Assembly: GCA_963975425.1 (NCBI GenBank)
Contig: CAXBGS010000001.1
Coordinates: forward strand, 248,001-312,000
DNA: 64,000 nucleotides
Direction: 5' to 3'
Source: CAXBGS01 sp963975425
Lineage (GTDB): Bacteria > Planctomycetota > Planctomycetia > Pirellulales > Pirellulaceae
A program made the translations under genes and the position numbers. The notes under the pieces were generated by a model, which had not been told where the DNA came from, did not search any database, and saw only the letters and a program-made list of their open reading frames with translations. Shown one piece after another: positions 1-8,919 of this stretch (position 1 is its first letter; every line of letters starts with the position of its first letter).

Positions 1-1
1 G

Positions 2-646
2 CCGATTCTGGATCTGCAACCACAACCCAGTGTGAGCGCGTCTCAACAACGTCGCGACCTTGGACTCATCGATGCTCTCAATCGCCGCCATCTTGAAGCA
101 CGTGATTTCGACGATCGATTGACCGCGCGGGTGAGAGCCTACGAATTGGCGTTTCGTATGCAGTCGGAGGCTCCGGCGCTTGTCGATATCCAGCAGGAGA
201 CCGAGGCGACGCAGCGGATGTATGGCATTGACCAAAAAGCCACCCGCGACTTCGGCGAGCGATGCCTGCTGGCGCGACGAATGATCGAAAGCGGTGTGCG
301 GTTTGTTCAGCTTTATTCTGGTGATACGAATGGCTGGGACGCACATTCCAACGTCGACAAAAATCACACAGAATACTGTCGTCGAACCGACAAGCCGGTC
401 GCGGGGTTACTGCAAGATTTGAAACAGCGCGGGTTGATGGAAGACACGCTGGTGATTTGGGGGGGCGAGTTCGGACGCATGCCGATGAGCGAACAGGGTG
501 AAGGGCGTGACCACAACCCATGGGGCTACTCCATGTGGCTGGCCGGTGCCGGGATTCGCGGCGGTCGAACCTATGGGGCAACCGACGAAATTGGCTTGCG
601 TGCTGTCGACGACAAGGTTTCCGTGACTGACTTCCACGCGACGTTT
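2..646 (+). pseudogene. DUF1501 family protein, C-terminal part, truncated at both ends
   Basis: The frame is open to the left window edge. It carries a typical planctomycete DUF1501 C-terminal half (alkaline-phosphatase-like fold, usually exported and paired with a DUF1549/DUF1553 cytochrome-like protein). Recognisable pieces are the TQRMYGID stretch, GVRFVQLYSG, GWDAH, DTLVIWGGEFGRMP and GRDHNPWGYSMWLAGAG. Similarity stops abruptly at DFHATF near base 646. The usual continuation (LHLLGLDH and a final metal-site segment) is replaced by unrelated residues, and the frame then runs on to 856 over another gene. I read this as a 3' truncation marking an old insertion or deletion edge. Family assignment is confident; whether any product is made is unknown. 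Confidence 0.75.
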
Positions 647-729
647 ACGAAACGTGATTTAGCGAAGGGACGTATCGAAACGTATGTTTTTGTACTTTGT
701 TTTCGATACCTTGCGTTGGGTCTTTTGCT

Positions 730-1398
730 GTGGCTAACTATTTTCGATTTTGGCTGGTTATCGGTTTACTCGCGATTCCCGTTGGCATCGCCATCGTTGT
801 TTTGGGAGCCAGCCCTGCGCGAATGCAGCAGGCTGACTTTGCTGATTTGCAGCTAGGTCGCGTGCCGGACGGTACTTGGTTTGAATCCAGTGGAGTCGTC
901 TTGGGTGATAGGGGCGTCGAGTGGATCATCGAAACAAAGAAGAAGTACACTCGCGAATCCGGGATGACCTTGGACCGCTGGGTTTACACTCCCGTCGTTA
1001 GCGAAACGTGGCGAGACGGCGATTTGATTCACGTGATTTTGGAGGAACACCACTCCAACGCTGGAAAGTTGGACGGAGCGATGACATTCACGGGAATCGT
1101 TTCGACGCCCGTGAAGCCATCGACGCGAACTTCATTGCTGGAGAACGGCGTCAATCTCGCTGGTGATGCGTTCATCGTTCGATACGACGCGAAACCCGTT
1201 GGTGCCAAAGTGCTCGGTGGATTACTTTGCTTCGGCGGTTGCTTCATGGCGTTTCTTAACTGGCTTATCTTGAAATTCGTCACACGCGGGCCGGCAAAAA
1301 AGAGCCGTAAGACCGTCGTGCGAGAAGAGCGACAACATCAAAACAATGTAGAGGCTTGGCTTACCCAGCGTGGTCTGCAAGCTGACAACCTCAGCTAG
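730..1398 (+). CDS. hypothetical protein with two membrane segments
   Basis: About 222 residues from a GTG at 730; a TTG at 697 is the alternative. A hydrophobic segment near the N-terminus (FWLVIGLLAIPVGIAIVVLG) is followed by about 140 soluble residues and a second membrane segment (VLGGLLCFGGCFMAFLNWLI). The C-terminus is basic and hydrophilic (KKSRKTVVREERQHQNN). This is a loop-between-two-helices topology with the middle domain probably extracytoplasmic. I do not recognise the family. It starts about 85 bases after the point where the DUF1501 gene breaks off, so it may have arrived with the sequence that truncated that gene. No clear ribosome-binding site is visible. Confidence 0.5.
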   Translation: MANYFRFWLVIGLLAIPVGIAIVVLGASPARMQQADFADLQLGRVPDGTWFESSGVVLGDRGVEWIIETKKKYTRESGMTLDRWVYTPVVSETWRDGDLIHVILEEHHSNAGKLDGAMTFTGIVSTPVKPSTRTSLLENGVNLAGDAFIVRYDAKPVGAKVLGGLLCFGGCFMAFLNWLILKFVTRGPAKKSRKTVVREERQHQNNVEAWLTQRGLQADNLS

Positions 1399-1539
1399 GT
1401 GCCGACGCAGCTCACCTGCCGCGAATGATCCGAATCGACTCGTTCATCCCAGTCCTTCCCATTCAGGAATCTCGTCGCAAAGTGAGGGCGTGAGCCCGAG
1501 CCAACTTGAGATTTGTTCGAGGTCTATTTTCGGTAGGTA

Positions 1540-1725
1540 TTCCATCACGTAGCAAAGGCAATTGAGGAAATCAAAGCGTTTCTGGATATGTACGCCAGCG
1601 TGATTGAATCCTACGGCATTGCAGTCCGCAGCGACGTGCGTGGGCGAGGGATCGGGAGCAAACTGCTGGCCGCTGTGATTGACTTAGCCGCTGCTCAGGG
1701 AATAGACCCAATCATCATTTTCTGC
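1540..1725 (+). pseudogene. GNAT acetyltransferase fragment
   Basis: A short open stretch encodes the acetyl-CoA-binding core of a GNAT N-acetyltransferase: VAKAIEEIKAFLDMYASVI, then GIAVRSDVRGRGIGSKLLAA with the R/Q-x-x-G-x-G/A loop, then a helix and strand (GIDPIIIF). The upstream half of the domain and the downstream strands are missing. The frame ends in unrelated sequence overlapping the end of the minus-strand neighbour. It is a remnant. Confidence 0.55.
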
Positions 1726-1746
1726 CAGTCAATACGCTGGCAACGG

Positions 1747-2616
1747 CTAGCTCGCCAGAACTTTATGAACAATAGCTCGTTGGCCTGCCCCAGATTGTGG
1801 CAACATACAGCGATGTAGGCCACGATGGTCGCGGAATAAGGAATCCGAAATGGGGTTGGCGTCCAGGAACTTGTGAAGTCCACACCCAACGAACACCGTT
1901 CTTTGTGGATTTCGCTGCACTGAAGCGACGACTTTAAGGATATGCTCGATGCGGCTTTCAGATCGCGTCGTAACAAACAACACAAGATAACGCTTGGAGT
2001 CATCCGCAGCGAATTGCGATTGATGGGCATCGTAGCCGCGAATTTTTCGCTCAATCGACTCGACATCTTTCGTGGATCGAATTCTCTCGGTTCCGTTGTC
2101 TAACTCTGCAACGAAGTTGAAAGCCCTCCCAGTTTTCGTGACCAATTGGAACGCACAATCAGGAAATTGTGAGAAACCGCTTGCTTCCAGTTTCACACTG
2201 TTTTCGCGGGCGAAATGTCGAACGACAATCCCCTCTTTGTGACCTGTCACAATCAAATGAACAACCATTTCTGCCAGACACTGAGTGTGGTGATGGTGGC
2301 CAGTTCGTATTTCTTCAAAGTACCGTCTACGTGGCATTGCGGCATTAGTTCCGTTGAGCATTCGGTATCCGTCGCGGCTGAGTTTGAAATACTTGGGCGA
2401 TTGGCCCTCGGACGCGATTGCGTATCGCCACGAGTTTATAAGTCCAGCTCGCGTTAGATTTCGCAGCCTGCGACGAAGGTTTCCTGCGTCGCGAAACGGT
2501 GATGCGAATGTCTCGCTCAGAAGGCGTAGCTGAGCGACTGTCAGCGGACAACGATCAATGGCGGTCATCAGCTCAATGTCACGCGAACCAATTTTCGTTT
2601 GGTTTCCTTTTGGCAT
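1747..2616 (-). CDS. replication-relaxation family protein (winged helix)
   Basis: 289 residues from an ATG at 2616. An N-terminal winged-helix region (residues about 10-90: MTAIDRCPLTVAQLRLLSE, then RRRLRNLTRAGLI, then SPKYFKLSRDGYRML) is followed by a soluble domain with FVAELDNGTERI and SIERKIRGYDAHQ. The pattern of an acidic E-D near ELDNGTER and a K in the next helix is what I associate with plasmid replication-relaxation proteins. The frame stays open to 3309, but only the part from 2616 makes sense; the rest is antisense to the primase gene. It is divergent from the primase-like gene with only 45 bases between them, so they share a promoter region. Role in replicon copying is inferred from family and neighbours. 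Confidence 0.65.
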   Translation of the reverse strand: MPKGNQTKIGSRDIELMTAIDRCPLTVAQLRLLSETFASPFRDAGNLRRRLRNLTRAGLINSWRYAIASEGQSPKYFKLSRDGYRMLNGTNAAMPRRRYFEEIRTGHHHHTQCLAEMVVHLIVTGHKEGIVVRHFARENSVKLEASGFSQFPDCAFQLVTKTGRAFNFVAELDNGTERIRSTKDVESIERKIRGYDAHQSQFAADDSKRYLVLFVTTRSESRIEHILKVVASVQRNPQRTVFVGCGLHKFLDANPISDSLFRDHRGLHRCMLPQSGAGQRAIVHKVLAS

Positions 2617-2661
2617 ATGGTTGAAACGAGTGTAGCATGCTTTCCTCTTACTTCCGCTTGC

Positions 2662-3858
2662 ATGAAACATCGAAACTCCGGCTACATCAAAGATGTTGAT
2701 GACTTGATCGAAGGAACTTCCGTCGATGAAGTCCTGAGTCACTACGGAAAACCGCTTCCTCAAGCGGATTCGGGCGAGCATCGCATGGAATGCGTGTTCA
2801 ACGACGCCTGTGCCGACAATCAGTACGGCAACTTGACAGTGAAGATGAACGACGCAGTCAACCGAATCTACTGTCATTCGTGTGGGGTGCGTGGAAACCT
2901 GCTGACGCTTTTGCACGGATTGGAACACTGCAGTGCACCTGAAGGCGGACGACTTCGAGGCGATGAATTCAAAGCGGCGGTTGCAAAGTTGAGAGAGATT
3001 GCTGGTGGGACTGATGCGACACAACGAGCCGCAACGAGAGCAAGTCAATCGGCCACACCGGTCGATCTGCCCCCGGCCCCAAAGCCAGACAATGTACCGC
3101 TCGTTCGCCACGAAAAAGAGGCTGCACAGAAGATTGCCGATCTGTACAACGATCTCGTAACAGACGTTGCTGAAATGAGCCCCAAAGCGGCCGAGTATGT
3201 GCGGCATCGAAAATGGATGACGCCTGAGTTGCTCGGGAAATGGGGTGTTGGCTGGATTCCCGGCAACGGACGGTCGTTGTTCCGCAAGGGTTACCTCGTC
3301 TACACACACCGCAATGAGCGTAGCGAAGTGGTCAGCTACTCGGGGCGAGATCTTTCATTTGAGGAGAAATGGTCGAAGTGGATTCGCGATGGTCGGCCAG
3401 ACGGCAAGCGACCGGGTAAGCATCGATTCGTGCAAGGCTTTCATAAGGGGCTGGAACTGTATGGCGGGCACGCAAGTCGCCTCGAAGACCCGTACGTAGG
3501 CGAGTCTCTCGCGAAACGTGGCCTCATTGTTGTCGAAGGCATGAACGAAGTGTTGCGAATGGAAACGCTCGGCGTTGCCGCTGTTGGTCTAGGCAGCAAC
3601 AGAGCGACTGACGCACAGGTCGACAAACTGGTACGGTTCGCGCAACAAGCTGGTGACAATCGTATTGTTTTGATGCCTGACTGTGATGGAGAAGGCGAAG
3701 CCGCATTCAAAGAGTTGCTCTGGCAACTCAGCGAAGCCTCGATTGACGTGAAGCTCGGCTGCAGCAGTAAGATGTTCAAAGGGAAATTTGCTGGGCGTCA
3801 GCCCGAGGATTTCACGGACGATGAGTGGGCGGAAGTCGACGCGACGCTTCCTGAATAG
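2662..3858 (+). CDS. CHC2 zinc-finger/TOPRIM primase-like protein
   Basis: 398 residues from ATG 2662. A cysteine cluster at residues about 44-74 (C44, C50, C71, C74; end motif YCHSCGVRGN) matches a CHC2/DnaG-type zinc finger. A central domain (EYVRHRKWMTPELLGKWGVG, then YLVYTHRNERSEVVSYSGRD) resembles the DnaG linker that precedes the catalytic fold. A TOPRIM domain follows, with the acidic LIVVEGMNEVLRMETLG and VLMPDCDGEGEAA motifs. The protein is shorter than DnaG and lacks a helicase-interaction domain, as in plasmid and phage primases. It faces away from the replication-relaxation gene, and a structured non-coding stretch follows. It probably primes replication of an integrated or relic replicon. 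Confidence 0.75.
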   Translation: MKHRNSGYIKDVDDLIEGTSVDEVLSHYGKPLPQADSGEHRMECVFNDACADNQYGNLTVKMNDAVNRIYCHSCGVRGNLLTLLHGLEHCSAPEGGRLRGDEFKAAVAKLREIAGGTDATQRAATRASQSATPVDLPPAPKPDNVPLVRHEKEAAQKIADLYNDLVTDVAEMSPKAAEYVRHRKWMTPELLGKWGVGWIPGNGRSLFRKGYLVYTHRNERSEVVSYSGRDLSFEEKWSKWIRDGRPDGKRPGKHRFVQGFHKGLELYGGHASRLEDPYVGESLAKRGLIVVEGMNEVLRMETLGVAAVGLGSNRATDAQVDKLVRFAQQAGDNRIVLMPDCDGEGEAAFKELLWQLSEASIDVKLGCSSKMFKGKFAGRQPEDFTDDEWAEVDATLPE

Positions 3859-4011
3859 TTGTGGCGACAATTGAGCGGCGCCTGTAGGACCTTTGAAGGT
3901 ACTTGTTCGGCGATTTTCTGTTCGTCTTGCATACGCGTAGCTGGGGCAAATCAAGGACGGCTCACAGGAGCTTCTGCGACTGCGGAGAAATGAGGGGAGG
4001 AGAGAGGTGCC

Positions 4012-4299
4012 GATTGGCGGTAGCCAATCAGTGGAGCGTCTCCGACGTTGGCGAAGAGGAGTGCGGCGACGCGTCGAGGACGCAGGCGAGGTACGAGCCG
4101 TTGGCCGCGACCGGCGGAGATGAAGCAGTTGCTCCGCCAACGTCGTCGAAAGCTCCGCCGGTCGCGGGCAAAGCCCGTCGACGCGAGCCCTCATCGAGGT
4201 GAACGTTCTCGGCTTGTCCGAGCGAAGAACGGGTTCGATTGCATCGACCCGTTGGCTGACCTGTTGAGCGATCTGCTCGCGGGTCACCTTTCAGGTCAG
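4012..4299. repeat. cluster of inverted repeats (possible replication origin or structured RNA)
   Basis: The gap 3859-4414 holds no convincing gene but several perfect inverted repeats: 4012-4018/4023-4029 (7 bp, 4-base loop), 4105-4119/4153-4167 (15 bp, 33-base loop), 4228-4234/4247-4253 (7 bp), and 4256-4262/4293-4299 (7 bp). Smaller ones such as CGGGC-AAA-GCCCG near 4165 lie between them. The position between a primase-like gene and a replication-type winged-helix gene suggests an origin or single-strand initiation site. A structured RNA is the alternative. Confidence 0.4.
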
Positions 4300-4414
4300 T
4301 CAAAGTGCTGGCCGATTTCCTTGAGGCGAACTGACTTGGTCCGCAATCAGTCATGCGACTCGTGTTTCCAACACGTCCCGTACAGCGTCCTCCGGTCGCA
4401 AAATCAGCGCGGTC

Positions 4415-5809
4415 TTAGCAGGTCAACACCGGCGGCAAGTCTCTCTGTTTGGCTATGACTTCTAATATCTGGACGTGCGGTTTGCGATCCGTCGTTTTCT
4501 GACGCCGAATCAAGTCTGCAATCATCTGGCTGGTTTCCGATTCGACCGCTGCTTGAATCCATCTTTCACGCTGTTCTGGTGATGCCGATTCCCACTCCTG
4601 CAGCAGCCGTCGTTTTCTTTCCGCTCGATGCTTTTTCGTTTCTGCAATTTCAGCATTTTCCGCTCGATTTCTCTCCTCAACTTTCTGCTCGTTCTTCCTG
4701 CGACCTTCCTTCCTTTGACGCTCGGCCATAGCAGTCGGAATTGGCCAATCGTCTTGGATCGCCTTTCGCAACATCGCAACTCGATTGTCTGGGTAACGAG
4801 CATCAATCCATTTGATCTGCCGCTGAACAACGTCCAGTCCCCTCTCGATCGACAGTTTCTGAGAGGACTTTGCATCAAATCCCTGATTCACCAGAAGTTC
4901 CACAGCCTCGTCATACAAAGCAGCAACTGGTTGTTTTGTTTTGTCTTTTGAAATCTTCTTTTCTTTACTGGTCTGGTTTTTGAACCGATCTTCTGGTCGG
5001 GATTTTGAACTGATGCTGGTCTGGTTTTTGAACTGTTCAACTTCTGGTCGGTTTTTTGAACCGTTCGCAGATGAGTTGGCTGTCGCAAGCCAACGAACGC
5101 CATAGCTGGCCGTTCGTTGCTTCGTTTGATCCGGTGAGAACTCGCCTGTTTCCACGCATTCAATGAATCCCCGTTCTTGGGCGACCTGAAGTGCCAGCGA
5201 TAGCGTTGAACGGTCGCCAAGATTCGCCAGGCGTTGCAAACTGCTATAGGACAACGGATGTGACGTTCGACGCCCACCGAACTGATTTTGATAGCCGACG
5301 GTCTGACGAATCACCGTGCCTACGACTTTGATGACGGATAGTGATTCAACAGCGACAACCGAATCGAAAAACTGATTCGGCACTGGCGTTCGATTGCCAT
5401 CACCAGTAAAGAACCCGTTGAAGTCGGCTGGTGACCTCGTGTACTCGCCGTCGCTGTCCCAGCGAAGTGAGTATTCAGCGGACTGTCCAGAACTGTTCGC
5501 TGATTTCTTTGAGGCTTGCTGCCTGCACTCAATAAATCCCCGATCGATGGCTTCTCTGATCGCCGGTCCAATCGCTCCCCTACTCACTCCGGCTTTCTCG
5601 ATCAAGTCCCGGTAAGTTATACGAATGTCCTGCCGTTTCGGTTTCCCCTGCTCATCCAGCCAGCCAAGCGTCTGCCTCAACAAGTATGCAACGATGCGAA
5701 CGGTCCCACGTGAACAGTTCGGAAGGCAAACGTCGAGGAATTGATTTGGGCAATAGACATAGTTGGCCGTTAGTGGGTGAAAGCCAGTGAAGGGTGCTGT
5801 GTTTGCTAT
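4415..5809 (-). CDS. replication-initiator-like protein with duplicated winged-helix domain
   Basis: Two related units of about 90 residues follow one another. Unit one runs from PNQFLDVCLP through YLLRQTLGW to REAIDRGFIECR; unit two from PNQFFDSVVA through VIRQTVGY to AQERGFIECV. A linker has two near-identical blocks (KNRPEVEQFKNQTS and KSRPEDRFKNQTS), then a basic lysine/arginine-rich C-terminal helix. Unit one begins upstream of the first usable start (TTG at 5683). The frame is open back to a stop at 5828-5830 with no ATG, GTG or TTG before the TTG. The 3' end of the preceding gene (stop 5806-5808) overlaps it in another frame. Translation must therefore begin at a rare codon (ATA at 5809), arise by a -1 slip from the upstream gene in the run TTCAAAA, or the gene is damaged. 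The tandem winged helices fit a plasmid replication initiator. Confidence 0.6.
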   Translation of the reverse strand: MANTAPFTGFHPLTANYVYCPNQFLDVCLPNCSRGTVRIVAYLLRQTLGWLDEQGKPKRQDIRITYRDLIEKAGVSRGAIGPAIREAIDRGFIECRQQASKKSANSSGQSAEYSLRWDSDGEYTRSPADFNGFFTGDGNRTPVPNQFFDSVVAVESLSVIKVVGTVIRQTVGYQNQFGGRRTSHPLSYSSLQRLANLGDRSTLSLALQVAQERGFIECVETGEFSPDQTKQRTASYGVRWLATANSSANGSKNRPEVEQFKNQTSISSKSRPEDRFKNQTSKEKKISKDKTKQPVAALYDEAVELLVNQGFDAKSSQKLSIERGLDVVQRQIKWIDARYPDNRVAMLRKAIQDDWPIPTAMAERQRKEGRRKNEQKVEERNRAENAEIAETKKHRAERKRRLLQEWESASPEQRERWIQAAVESETSQMIADLIRRQKTTDRKPHVQILEVIAKQRDLPPVLTC

Positions 5810-6474
5810 TTTGAAGGACGAATCTTGCTAATGAACTGTTGAAACGTTGGCAGATACCGTTCCATCACGGTCCCCCGTGCGTCCGTGGCGGCGTTTCGTG
5901 AGACCGTCGCTGCGACAGTATCCACCTGTTCTTCTCGACCTGCGGCGAGCTTGGCTGCACTGTCCGCAGCTTCCCCGACACTCGCGAAGAAGCCTTGCAG
6001 CTTTTCGATCTCGCCACGACGATTCTCCAGCTCGGTTTGCAGAAACGTCTTATCACCTTCGAGCCGATTGATCGTTTCGCTCTGCGTGTCGATTCGCTGC
6101 GTGGCGAGCGATAGCTCGTGCTTCATTCCGATTAACTCTTCGTAATTTGTAGTTTTATCAATTGCCTGTTCTTGGACTCTGTGTTTATCGCTTTGTGCAG
6201 CTGATCCCCCGTCCCAATATCGGGTGTCGAGAAACGCTGTTGCAACGTGCCAGCGGGGCTGCTTCGACTGAACCGCGAGTACCTTTTCTTTTGTTGCCTC
6301 AATGCCCTCAATAACCGTCCCGTCGTTTAGCATCACACGAAAGTGACTCAGGAATTCAGCGTCTTCGCGTTCAAAAGCATCGTCGACATCACGGATGAAG
6401 GACGACTTCGAGCGACTGTAGGTTTTCTGAGCAACAGAACGTGGAGTGAAACCTGGGATTTCGTGGCGTGGCAT
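5806..6474 (-). CDS. DNA-binding protein with C-terminal coiled coil (plasmid-type)
   Basis: 222 residues from ATG 6474. The N-terminal 90 residues (RHEIPGFTPRSVAQKTYSRS, then FIRDVDDAFERED, then RYWDGG) look like a compact nucleic-acid-binding domain, with a beta-rich middle (FRVMLNDGTVIEG). Residues about 110-180 form a long coiled coil (ELSLATQRIDTQSETINRLE and following). It lies directly upstream of the duplicated winged-helix gene and overlaps its open frame, so the two are co-transcribed and perhaps translationally linked. I suspect an accessory replication or partition factor; no specific family name is recognised. Confidence 0.5.
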   Translation of the reverse strand: MPRHEIPGFTPRSVAQKTYSRSKSSFIRDVDDAFEREDAEFLSHFRVMLNDGTVIEGIEATKEKVLAVQSKQPRWHVATAFLDTRYWDGGSAAQSDKHRVQEQAIDKTTNYEELIGMKHELSLATQRIDTQSETINRLEGDKTFLQTELENRRGEIEKLQGFFASVGEAADSAAKLAAGREEQVDTVAATVSRNAATDARGTVMERYLPTFQQFISKIRPSK

Positions 6475-6855
6475 AGTGAGAGAAGGGGACTGATGCGAAT
6501 AGGTTGCCACGGTTGCGGTCACCGTGTCAAGGAAATGACCGTGCAACTGCAATGCGCCGCCAATGAATCACCTATCGTCTTTGCCTTTCGTTTCAGGAGT
6601 GAACGCGACGGTAGCAACGGACTGGCAACCAGCTTGAAACTGTGGCTTCAGTAAGCGGTGCGACTCCTATGGAACGCTTGCGATACCGGTCCAGTACCGT
6701 CGTGCCACGGCTTCGATGAAACCGTGCCGGAATCACCGTCTCAAAACTACTGGACAAAAGCGCATTGGAAGCGCGTTTGTCGCTCTGGCAAGCGCAAAAA
6801 CTTGAGTCCGCTGAGGGTGTCAGGCATACTTGCTTTGTCACTTCCCCACTCGACC

Positions 6856-7029
6856 ATGAAAAAAGCAACTCAACCAAGAAAGACTCGATCAATCAGAGAG
6901 AGAATCAGTAGAGGAGTCCGATCAGCCTACAAGCAGAATCCTCGCCGCAAATGGAATCCACCAACATGGAGGTACGACGCGTGTGTCGCAGCAGCAACAT
7001 TGATCGCTGCAGCAGCGTACTTCGCTTAG
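6856..7029 (+). CDS. small basic protein with C-terminal membrane segment
   Basis: 57 residues from ATG 6856: a very basic N-terminus (KKATQPRKTRSIRERI), a short linker (RRKWNPPTWRYD) and a hydrophobic C-terminal helix (ACVAAATLIAAAAYFA), a tail-anchored layout. It ends overlapping the stop of the convergent HTH gene. Upstream, 6553-6855, I see nothing coding. No clear ribosome-binding site, so support is limited. Confidence 0.3.
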   Translation: MKKATQPRKTRSIRERISRGVRSAYKQNPRRKWNPPTWRYDACVAAATLIAAAAYFA

Positions 7030-7313
7030 TCCACTTGCTTGAGTCGATTGAGCACCTGAGTGACTCTCGCCCGACTCACACCAAGGTGTCGAGCCAATTC
7101 AGCTCGATTTGAGACGACTCCAGATCTCAGAAGTTCATCGTATTTGTGGGCAAGCCGCATCCGATCTTGTTTCTTGGCCGGCTTGGAAGTCGCTGTCACT
7201 TTGGGCTTTGGGATGCTTGAAGCAGCCGTCCAAGGATAAAATTTGACCTCCGCAGATCGACGTAACCTGTTGACAGCAAAGGCACCTAGCTCAACAAGGC
7301 CTTGTGTTCGCAT
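7026..7313 (-). CDS. small helix-turn-helix protein
   Basis: 95 residues from ATG 7313. The C-terminal half is a clear HTH: a helix (RMRLAHKYDELLRSGVVS), then NRAELARHLGVSRARVTQVL. I know this arrangement as a free-standing or recombinase-linked HTH in planctomycete mobile DNA. The N-terminal 50 residues are low complexity (PKPKVTATSKPAKKQ). It is probably a transcriptional or recombination accessory factor. Confidence 0.55.
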   Translation of the reverse strand: MRTQGLVELGAFAVNRLRRSAEVKFYPWTAASSIPKPKVTATSKPAKKQDRMRLAHKYDELLRSGVVSNRAELARHLGVSRARVTQVLNRLKQVD

Positions 7314-7373
7314 AGAGTACGGATCGGGGAGGCCAAACGAATTCGAAGCACACGATCATTCAAATCTAGCAAC

Positions 7374-8725
7374 CTACGGCTCCCCCTCAGGAATTCGAAA
7401 GAAATGGGCTACCGCACTACCGTAAATCGAATAGATGACGGGCACCAAGTAAAGCACCAAAACGGTAGCGACCAATTCGCCGAAGACGATGCTGGCTGCC
7501 ATGGGGATCAGAAGCTGGGCCTGACGCGATGTCTCTAGCATGATTGGAAGCAAGCCGCAGACAGTGGTGATTGTCGTGAGAAACACTGGACGGAATCGCC
7601 TCGCTCCGGCTTCGCGACAGGCTACATCCAGCGGTGATCCAGCTCTTACTTGGCGATTGATGAAGTCGACCAGAACGATCGAATCGTTGATGACAATTCC
7701 AGACAACGCCACCAATCCAAACATGCTGAACAAAGTCAACGGAATACCCAGTAGCGCGTGGCCCCAGATGATTCCTACACAGCCAAATGGGATAATCAGG
7801 AATACAATCAATGGCTGAAAATACGATTTGAATTCCAGTGCAAGCAGCACGAACATCGCGATCAGTGCGACGCCAAAACCAGTTAACAAACTGCCGACCG
7901 ACTCGTCGGCTTGAAGCTGCTGCCCTCCCCACTTAACGGTTACATTTGGAAATTCTCTACGGAGTGATGGGACAATTTCGCTTCGTAGAGTTTGGACGAT
8001 CTGGCCTGTATTTGCGGTCGCTTCGTCGACATTCGAGGATATCGTGATGCTGCGCATCTGATCGTCTCGATTGATGACCGAATAACTTCGGCCGACCTCC
8101 ACATCAGCCAACTCGGCCAAAGGGCGCTCAACGCCATCGTCGGAGCGAATACGAATCTCATCAAAACTGCGTTCGTTTTCCCGCTCCTCGCGCGGATAAC
8201 GGACCATGATACGTACGTCATGCCGACCTCGCTGCACGCGCATCACCTCTTCGCCGTAGTAGGCAGCACGCACTGTTTCGGCTAAATCACTTGTCTTGAC
8301 GCCGAGGCCCGCCGCTGCGTCCTTAACACGCATCCGATACTCCCACTTTCCGGGCAAGGCATCATCGGCAATCGCATAAGTGCCGGGGAACCGAGCCAAC
8401 TCCAGCTTGCACCTCTCGACCATCGCCTCTAGTTCCTCTCCATGTTCCGGCGTTGCCAGCACATTAAATTCGATTCCGGTTCCTGCGGGGCCTCCACCTT
8501 GCGCCTCGATCGTCATCTGCTCGGTGCCGGGGATGATTCCCGCTTCTTTTCGCCACGCGGCTGCAATCGTCTCGCCACTGACGTTTCGGTCTTCTGCCGG
8601 GAACAGCTCAACTTCAACACTACCAACGTGACTGCCGCTTCCGGTCGAACTATTTCCGCCAGGACCGTCTCCTGCAACCTGTTCTCCGACGACAGCGTTT
8701 GCGGCACGGTTTTCCGAAACACTCG
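7374..8725 (-). pseudogene. RND (AcrB/HAE1-type) efflux transporter, N-terminally truncated
   Basis: The frame encodes roughly the C-terminal 450 residues of an RND inner-membrane pump, which normally exceeds 1000. Periplasmic porter parts (GTYAIADDALPGKWEYRMRV, then VMVRYP-type and TVKWGGQQ segments) lead into the last membrane bundle (FGVALIAMFVLLALEFKSY, then IVINDSIVLVDFINRQ, then RFRPVFLTTITTVCGLLPIM). Everything upstream of the second porter domain is missing. Just before the sequence turns RND-like, the opposite strand encodes the tail of an AraC regulator, so two genes are joined head to head by a deletion or insertion near 8725. A product might be made but could not form a pump. Confidence 0.8.
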
Positions 8726-8919
8726 GTTGCGGCCCGATGGAATACCTGACTCGCTGGCGAATGGCACTGGCCAAGGATGCACTCTGTCGCGGCGGGAAGT
8801 CGCTGGAACTCATCGCGGAAGAGATTGGCTATGAATCAGCCAGCGCGTTCAGCACCGCCTTTCGACGACGGATGGGATGCTCACCTGGTCGTTTCGCACG
8901 TTCGCGTCGAACAGCGTGA
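8725..8919 (+). pseudogene. AraC-family regulator, C-terminal HTH fragment
   Basis: GCGPMEYLTRWRMALAKDAL, then SLELIAEEIGYESASAFSTA and FRRRMGCSPGRFARS are the classic second HTH of AraC/XylS regulators, with the conserved YESASAFSTAFRRRMGCSPG signature. The N-terminal cupin or sensor and the first HTH helix are missing. The fragment abuts the truncated RND gene on the other strand. Confidence 0.75.

Noticed and set aside
2617..3309. Long N-terminal extension of the minus-strand replication-relaxation frame
   Set aside because: It is antisense to the primase-like gene, has no domain-like content, and a good ATG with a sensible protein start exists at 2616.
4028..4458. Open frames on both strands of the hairpin-rich region
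   Set aside because: Compositionally odd (arginine/serine/proline-rich), no ribosome-binding sites; the openness follows from high GC and inverted repeats.
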